Below are positions 18,054 to 22,009 of a stretch of DNA of 22,009 nt, piece after piece. The notes beneath the pieces are model-generated. The model saw only the letters and a program-made list of their open reading frames with translations, did not search any database and was not told the DNA's origin. The position numbers and the translations under genes were made by a program. Position 1 is the first letter of the stretch. Each line of letters begins with the position of its first letter. Source of the DNA: CAYSUS01 sp964434165 (GTDB taxonomy: Bacteria > Planctomycetota > Planctomycetia > Pirellulales > Thermoguttaceae); NCBI GenBank assembly GCA_964434165.1, contig CAYSUS010000114.1, positions 1 through 22,009 on the forward strand, read 5' to 3'.

Positions 18054-18854
18054 CTACGGAGCCCCTCCGAGCCCGGTCGTGGGATAGATCGGCATCCGTC
18101 CGCCCGAAAGCGGTGGGGGAACCAGGCCAGCCTCAACCACCACCGGCAAACGCTCCATCCCCTCCGGCAGGTCCGCGCGCGGGGGCTCGGCGGGCCGGGC
18201 GCGAACCTGGACGATCCTGGGCCGCAGCGGCTCGGGGCGGGCCTCGCGCCAGCCGCCTTCCAGCGGCGCAAGCGAGGCCCTCTCGGCCAACTCCGTCAGG
18301 TCCACGGATTCGGAGACGGCGACTTGGGGCGCGGGGTCGGCGGGCTCCGGGCGGTTGTCCTCCCGAGCGGCGTCGTCCGGCGCTGCCCCCTCCTCCGGCG
18401 TGGACGACGGGAGCATCGCGTAGGCGGATACCCCCGGCTTCTCGATGGCTTCCGCCGAGATGTCGGCCTCGCCCTCGCCCGCGGCGTATCGAGACGCGAA
18501 GACCCCAGGCGCCTCGGCAAGCGCCGGCGACGTGGCCGGCTCGATGTGCGGGGCCACGGGGCCCGGGCTTGGAAGCCGGGAGGCCAGCCGGGGCGGCGAC
18601 GCCAACTCGAACGGCCGAGTCGCACGCGCGCCCGTCGGATGCGACGCAAGAACCTCCGGCGCAAGCCGGGCTCCGGCCACGGCCTCGTCGGCCGGGCCCT
18701 CCGATTCACCCGCCGACTCCCGCGGCGTGACCGCGACCTCCAGGGGCGGCACCGCCGCTACCATCTCCCGCACCACGGGATAGCGGTAGCTGTTCACCGC
18801 AATGCACGCGGTCAGCGTCACGACCACGGCCATCGCCGCTGCGATCCTCGGCAC
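18054..18854 (-). CDS. Pro/Ala/Glu-rich probable lipoprotein of unknown function, GTG start
   Basis: I do not recognise a family. The chosen GTG at 18854 has a perfect AGGAGG 6 nt upstream and gives 266 aa. The N terminus is a short hydrophobic segment, MPRIAAAMAVVVTLTAC, with a possible lipobox LTAC. Hydrophobicity continues for only a few residues (IAVNSY), so a simple membrane anchor is the alternative. The rest is low-complexity and rich in Pro, Ala, Glu and Arg (for example PALAEAPGVFASRY and PEPLRPRIVQVRARP), probably disordered. In-frame ATG starts upstream, such as 18896, lack a ribosome binding site and would place Arg/Lys-rich residues before the hydrophobic segment. It lies downstream of and co-directional with the aldo/keto reductase, about 220 nt away. 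Confidence 0.65.
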   Translation of the reverse strand: MPRIAAAMAVVVTLTACIAVNSYRYPVVREMVAAVPPLEVAVTPRESAGESEGPADEAVAGARLAPEVLASHPTGARATRPFELASPPRLASRLPSPGPVAPHIEPATSPALAEAPGVFASRYAAGEGEADISAEAIEKPGVSAYAMLPSSTPEEGAAPDDAAREDNRPEPADPAPQVAVSESVDLTELAERASLAPLEGGWREARPEPLRPRIVQVRARPAEPPRADLPEGMERLPVVVEAGLVPPPLSGGRMPIYPTTGLGGAP

Positions 18855-19074
18855 GGCTTCCCTCCTGCTCGTCTTCCTTGCTGGCGCATGAACCATACAC
18901 CAGGCCGGACGCGAGGCAAGCTGAAAGAGGGGCGCACTCGGGTGTTCCCGGGCCCCGCCGCGCAGCGCGGTTCGGTCAGCGAAACCTTGCCGGCGCAAGA
19001 CCGCGCGTGGGGCAAACCCTGCGGCGCGGCGCGAAGGTGTCGCCCGGGAAGACCTTGCCGCCTGAAGCACGCTC

Positions 19075-20040
19075 TCAAACGGCCGGGCGCACTGCGGCCG
19101 GGCCCCGCTCGGCCAGGGCCCGGTCGATCGCCGCGAGCTCTTCGGCGCAGAGCCGCCACCCGACCCCGGCGGCCGTCTCGCGGATCTGCTCCGGCCGCTT
19201 GGCCCCGCACAGCGCCGACGTGATGCCGGGCCGGTGGATCGTCCAGTTGATCACCAACTCGGCCACGGTGCGGCCTGCCCGCTGAGCGATGCCCCGGAGC
19301 CGCTCGACGAGGGCCAGGTTCATCTCCCACTCCTCCCCCTGGAACTGGGGATAGCGGTGCCGGCTGTCGCGGGGGTGGAACGGCTGATCGCGGCGCATGC
19401 GGCCGGAGAGCAAGCCCTTCATCAAGGGCCAGAACACCATGACCGCGATGCCTCGCTCCCGGCACCAGGGGAGCGTGTCGGCCTCGATGCCGCGCTGGAG
19501 CATGTTGTAGGGCGGCTGGAAGGCGGCCAGGGGGCAGTGCCGGGCGAACTCCTCAAGCTGCGCGCGATCGACGTTCGACACGCCCACCGCGCGGGTCTTG
19601 CCCTCTTCCATAAGGCGCTTCAAGGCGCCGGCCGATTCGCCGATGGGCACCTTGGGGTCCGGGGCATGCAGGTAGTACAGATCGACGTAGTCGGTCCCGA
19701 GGCGGTTGAGGCTCGTCTCGCATTGGCGGCGGAGGGTCTCGGGCCGGCCGTCGCGGGCCGCCTTCTTCTCCGCGTCCCAGTGCAGTCCGCCCTTGGTGGC
19801 GATGACCGTCCGATCGCGGCGCGGCCCCAGGGCCCTGGCGATCAGTCGCTCGCTCTGGCCGTCGGTGCCGTAGTTGAATGCCGTATCGAGATGGTTGACT
19901 CCGAGCTCGAAGCAGGCCTCGATCGTGGCCAGGCTCTCTTCGTCCTTCACGCCAGGGCTGGTCAGGCCGGCCATCGGCCAGCAGCCCAGCGCCACGGCCG
20001 AGACCTCGATGCCGGTATCGGAAAGAGGGCGGAGTTCCAT
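19075..20040 (-). CDS. Aldo/keto reductase
   Basis: Cytoplasmic protein of 321 aa, normal length for the family. The catalytic tetrad is complete: D52 and Y57 (HLDTAFNYG), K83 (ATKGG) and H125 (YYLHAPD). The C-terminal GAKRPEQIRE fits the NADP(H)-binding segment. It reduces aldehydes or ketones, including keto sugars, with NAD(P)H; the substrate is not predictable. No Shine-Dalgarno is clear at the ATG. A possible promoter lies at 20077-20104. It reads leftward toward the probable lipoprotein gene. Confidence 0.93.
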   Translation of the reverse strand: MELRPLSDTGIEVSAVALGCWPMAGLTSPGVKDEESLATIEACFELGVNHLDTAFNYGTDGQSERLIARALGPRRDRTVIATKGGLHWDAEKKAARDGRPETLRRQCETSLNRLGTDYVDLYYLHAPDPKVPIGESAGALKRLMEEGKTRAVGVSNVDRAQLEEFARHCPLAAFQPPYNMLQRGIEADTLPWCRERGIAVMVFWPLMKGLLSGRMRRDQPFHPRDSRHRYPQFQGEEWEMNLALVERLRGIAQRAGRTVAELVINWTIHRPGITSALCGAKRPEQIRETAAGVGWRLCAEELAAIDRALAERGPAAVRPAV

Positions 20041-20076
20041 CGGGCGACTCGCGGTTCTAGAATGGGGTACACGTGC

Positions 20077-20104
20077 ATTCTATGACCGCCAAACCACCGC
20101 GCAA
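20077..20104 (-). promoter_or_regulatory. Candidate promoter of the aldo/keto reductase gene
   Basis: Minus-strand TTGCGC (20099-20104) and TAGAAT (20077-20082) are 16 nt apart, the same -10 hexamer and spacing as the rrn promoter. It would start transcription about 30 nt before the ATG. Motif match only; it overlaps the decayed DUF433 gene. Confidence 0.3.
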
Positions 20105-20254
20105 ACGGGGAGCCCGCAGTGGACTTGGGAAGATCGGATCGGCGTCGATCCGGCGGTGCTGGCAGGAAAGCCGGTCGTCAAGGGAACCAGGCTTGCGGTA
20201 GAGCGGGTCATCGGGCTTCTGGCCGACGGGTGGAGTGAGGCTGACTTGCTCCAA
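20081..20254 (+). pseudogene. DUF433 antitoxin remnant (VapB45-like)
   Basis: The frame encodes WEDRIGVDPAVLAGKPVVKG followed by TRLAVERVIGLLADGWSEADLL, the conserved N-terminal two thirds of a DUF433 protein. The usual continuation (a helix ending about 25 residues later) is absent. The frame instead becomes Arg/Pro-rich, and homology to DUF5615 begins in another frame. No in-frame start codon is visible just upstream. DUF433 proteins are typically antitoxins paired with PIN-like DUF5615 toxins. Confidence 0.75.
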
Positions 20255-20501
20255 GGATTGCGGCAACCTGATCCTTCAGCACCGCTCGGCCCTTCCGCCA
20301 GGCGTTGTGTTGCTGCGGCTGTCTGCCAGCGCGCCCCACGATCTCGCCGTCCTCGTCGCTGATCGATCGGCGAGCCGGACCGACTGGCCCGGGCATTTCT
20401 CTGTGGTGGAGCCCGCGAGGGTCCGAATGGGGCCGATCGGCAATCGACCGCCCTACCCCTCCGGCCGCCGGCAGCAGTCTCTCGGACACTCGTCCGGGTA
20501 G
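20250..20501 (+). pseudogene. DUF5615 PIN-like toxin remnant (C-terminal part)
   Basis: From about 20250, in the +1 frame relative to the DUF433 remnant, the translation SKDCGNLILQHRSALPPGVV, then LLRLSASAPHDLAVLVADRS and WPGHFSVVEPARVRM, matches the C-terminal half of DUF5615 proteins. The N-terminal half, with its first acidic active-site residues, is missing. A deletion of roughly 300 nt, judged from usual family lengths, appears to have fused the two genes. The frame runs into the 3' end of the convergent ferrochelatase gene. Confidence 0.65.
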
Positions 20502-21517
20502 GGCCCCATTTCGCCCAGGGCCAAGCGCGGCGCCGCCGGGTCAAGCCGCTCCTCGATCAGCTCCCGGATCATCGTCACGAAGCGGGGATGGCACTCGACC
20601 AGGCCGCTGCGCACGTAGCCCAGCCCGATCTCCTCGCACACGCCGGCCGCCTCGACGTCGAGATCGTAGATCACCTCCATGTGCTCCGAGAGGAACCCGA
20701 CGGGGACCAGAACCACGTCGCGGACGTCGCTCGTGCGCTGGGTCTCCTTGAGGAAGTCGCAGACGTCGGGCTCCAGCCAGGGCTGGCTCGGCGGGCCGCT
20801 GCGGCTCTGATAGACCAGGTCCCACAGGCCTCGGCCGACGCGGTCGGCCACCAACCGGCAGGCCTCGCGGAGTTGCTTCACGTACGGACCGGCCTCGACC
20901 ATCCACAGCGGGACGCTGTGGGCGGTGAAGACGAGCCGGGCCGCGCCGCGGCGTTCCGCAGGGACCTCGTCGAACGCCGCCCGGACCCGCTCGGCCATCG
21001 GCTCGATGAAGCCCGGGTGGTTGAAGAACGCGCGGATTTTGTCGATCTGCGGGGCTTCGGGGCCGACCTCCGCCCTGGCGCGCTCGAGGTCCTCGCGGTA
21101 CTGCCGGCACCCGGAGTACGAGCCGAACGCCGAGGTGACGAAGGCCAGGGCCCTCTGACAGCCGTCCTCGGCCATCTGGCCGACGACGTCCGGCAGCATT
21201 GGGTGCCAGTTCCGATTTCCCCAATAGACGGGCAGAAGAGGGCCGTGCGCGTTCAGCTCCCGGATGAGGGCCGCCAGCAAGGCCCGATTCTGGGCATTGA
21301 TCGGGCTGACGCCGTCGAAAAGGAAGTAGTGCTCGGCCACCTCCACGAGGCGCTCCTGCGGCACGTTGCGCCCCCGGAGCACGTTCTCCAGGAAGGGGAG
21401 CACGTCGTCGGGGCCCTCAGGCCCTCCGAACGACACGAGCAGGAGAGAGTCGTAGGTCGGGAGCGAAGGATGCTGAGTGTTGGAAGCCGAACCCGTGTTG
21501 GGCAAATCCGAGCTCAT
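20453..21517 (-). CDS. hemH: Ferrochelatase
   Basis: Protein of 354 aa that inserts Fe(II) into a porphyrin (protoporphyrin IX, or coproporphyrin III in the CpfC branch) late in heme synthesis. Family motifs are clear: LLLVSFGGPEGPDDVLPFL, H200 in FTAHSVP, YQSRSGPPSQPWLEPDV, and E281 in SEHMEVIYDLD. H200 and E281 correspond to the metal-site His and Glu. C137 (SGCRQYRED) together with C344, C348 and C349 near the C terminus (ECPRDCC) resembles the four-Cys [2Fe-2S] set of actinobacterial ferrochelatases. The start codon lies 31 nt after the tRNA-Glu 3' end, with no terminator between, so co-transcription from the tRNA promoter is likely. Which porphyrin is used cannot be decided here. Confidence 0.95.
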   Translation of the reverse strand: MSSDLPNTGSASNTQHPSLPTYDSLLLVSFGGPEGPDDVLPFLENVLRGRNVPQERLVEVAEHYFLFDGVSPINAQNRALLAALIRELNAHGPLLPVYWGNRNWHPMLPDVVGQMAEDGCQRALAFVTSAFGSYSGCRQYREDLERARAEVGPEAPQIDKIRAFFNHPGFIEPMAERVRAAFDEVPAERRGAARLVFTAHSVPLWMVEAGPYVKQLREACRLVADRVGRGLWDLVYQSRSGPPSQPWLEPDVCDFLKETQRTSDVRDVVLVPVGFLSEHMEVIYDLDVEAAGVCEEIGLGYVRSGLVECHPRFVTMIRELIEERLDPAAPRLALGEMGPYPDECPRDCCRRPEG

Positions 21518-21548
21518 CGTTCAGCATGCATCCTTCGGCATCTTGAAG

Positions 21549-21623
21549 TGACCCCGACGGGATTTGAACCCGTGTTGCAGGCTTGAAAGGCCTGTGTCCT
21601 GGACCTGACTAGACGACGGGGCC
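21549..21623 (-). tRNA. tRNA-Glu (anticodon UUC)
   Basis: A 75-nt cloverleaf on the minus strand. The acceptor GGCCCCG pairs with CGGGGTC (one G-T pair). The anticodon stem CAGGC/GCCTG encloses loop CTTTCAA, anticodon TTC. The T arm is ACGGG-TTCAAAT-CCCGT. The discriminator is A, and 3' CCA is not encoded. The D-arm sequence (GTCTAG, CCAGGAC) resembles bacterial tRNA-Glu. Glutamyl-tRNA serves translation and is also the first substrate of the C5 route to heme. Confidence 0.97.
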
Positions 21624-21656
21624 TGCGCGGAGCGGCCGTTGCCGCACGACTTCATG

Positions 21657-21686
21657 TTTATACGCCCCACCCTTCAGAGAGGTCAA
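21657..21686 (-). promoter_or_regulatory. Promoter of tRNA-Glu (and probably hemH)
   Basis: Minus-strand -35 TTGACC (21681-21686) and -10 TATAAA (21657-21662) are 18 nt apart. The -10 ends 34 nt before the mature tRNA 5' end, a normal distance for a tRNA gene. The remaining interval up to csrA (21687-21809) shows nothing else clear. Confidence 0.7.
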
Positions 21687-21809
21687 GGGGTCCGCGGGAC
21701 CAGCAGAGCATCCCAGCAGGACTTCCTGGCGCTACAGGGCAGCCAACAGATCGACCGGCGGGCCATCCTACGGTGGTCTGGCCGGTCCCAGGACGGAGCG
21801 CGGAGACGG

Positions 21810-22009
21810 TCAGGTGGAGGAGTTTCCGGATTCGGGGGCGCTGGCCGCCTTGTTCGCCCCGGCGTCTTCGTTGCGACGGATCGCATCGAAGACCTCCCGG
21901 CGGTGAACCGGCACTTCCTTAGGCGCTTCCACGCCCAATCGAACCTTGTCCCCGCGGATCTCCACGACCACGATCGTAATGTCATCGTTGATGACAATAC
22001 TCTCGTTCT
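21810..22009 (-). CDS. csrA: Carbon storage regulator CsrA, N terminus cut by the window edge
   Basis: The last 65 residues are present; the usual first eight or nine (MLVLSRxxx) lie beyond the right edge. The translation NESIVINDDITIVVVEIRGD, then KVRLGVEAPKEVPVHRREVF, is diagnostic. The strand-5 segment VPVHRREV carries the RNA-contacting Arg. CsrA binds GGA motifs in mRNA leaders and controls translation or stability of many transcripts. A short tail (RRNEDAGANKAASAPESGNSST) extends past the core and is Ala/Ser/Glu-rich. It is co-directional with tRNA-Glu and hemH, but the tRNA has its own promoter. A different, Arg-rich frame over the same bases is a shadow. Confidence 0.95.
   Translation of the reverse strand, partial: NESIVINDDITIVVVEIRGDKVRLGVEAPKEVPVHRREVFDAIRRNEDAGANKAASAPESGNSST

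Noticed and set aside
16815..19223. 802-aa plus-strand open frame over the TIM-barrel gene and beyond
   Set aside because: Arg/Gly/Pro-rich, runs through REP-like repeats and antisense to the lipoprotein gene; a result of few stop codons at high G+C.
21683..21997. 104-aa minus-strand open frame at the right edge
   Set aside because: Arg/Pro-rich shadow in another frame of csrA, whose real translation is unmistakable.

Overview
The window is a high-G+C bacterial segment, almost certainly from a planctomycete (Planctomycetota), and probably a draft or metagenome scaffold because it contains one run of exactly 100 Ns. The evidence for the phylum is in the 16S rRNA fragment at the left edge (minus strand). 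It carries exact sites for the planctomycete-directed probes EUB338-II (453-470) and PLA46 (727-744). The protein content fits too: large secreted proteins, a PQQ-like propeller with the DWPQWRGPNRDG start, an FAD oxidoreductase with carbohydrate-binding-type flanking domains, and secretin-like fragments in a von Willebrand A protein.

Layout. 1-1062: 5' half of a 16S rRNA gene with its leader, boxA antiterminator and a sigma70-type promoter, all reading left. 1323-4297: a 13-repeat TPR lipoprotein convergent with an HtrA/Deg serine protease. 4298-4946: an AT-richer divergent promoter region. 4947-7464: a secreted Asp/Glu/Tyr-rich repeat protein interrupted by the 100-N gap, followed by a strong intrinsic terminator. 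7897-13463: a mosaic secreted vWFA/STN/DUF2135-like protein and a secreted beta-propeller. 13453-13805: a truncated gene remnant and two copies of a REP-like palindromic repeat. 13802-17874: a secreted FAD oxidoreductase divergent from a sugar isomerase/epimerase-type TIM barrel, plausibly one carbohydrate-use locus. 17916-18036: two more REP-like copies and an inverted repeat. 18054-20040: a Pro/Ala/Glu-rich probable lipoprotein with a GTG start, and an aldo/keto reductase. 20081-20501: remains of a DUF433/DUF5615 toxin-antitoxin pair fused by an internal deletion. 20453-22009: ferrochelatase, tRNA-Glu(UUC) with its own promoter, and the C-terminal part of csrA, all reading left.

How the genes relate. 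The middle of the window (3095-13463) is dominated by envelope or exported proteins: a protease, a disordered acidic repeat protein, a vWFA scaffold and a beta-propeller. The best candidate for something undescribed is the acidic tyrosine-rich repeat protein. Its 138-nt repeat explains the assembly gap, and it shares a divergent control region with HtrA. The vWFA protein is the second candidate because it reuses pieces of secretins in a non-secretin context. At the right end, tRNA-Glu, whose charged form is the first substrate of C5-pathway tetrapyrrole synthesis, sits 31 nt upstream of the ferrochelatase gene with no visible terminator between them.

All family assignments were made by reading motifs; no database search was possible.
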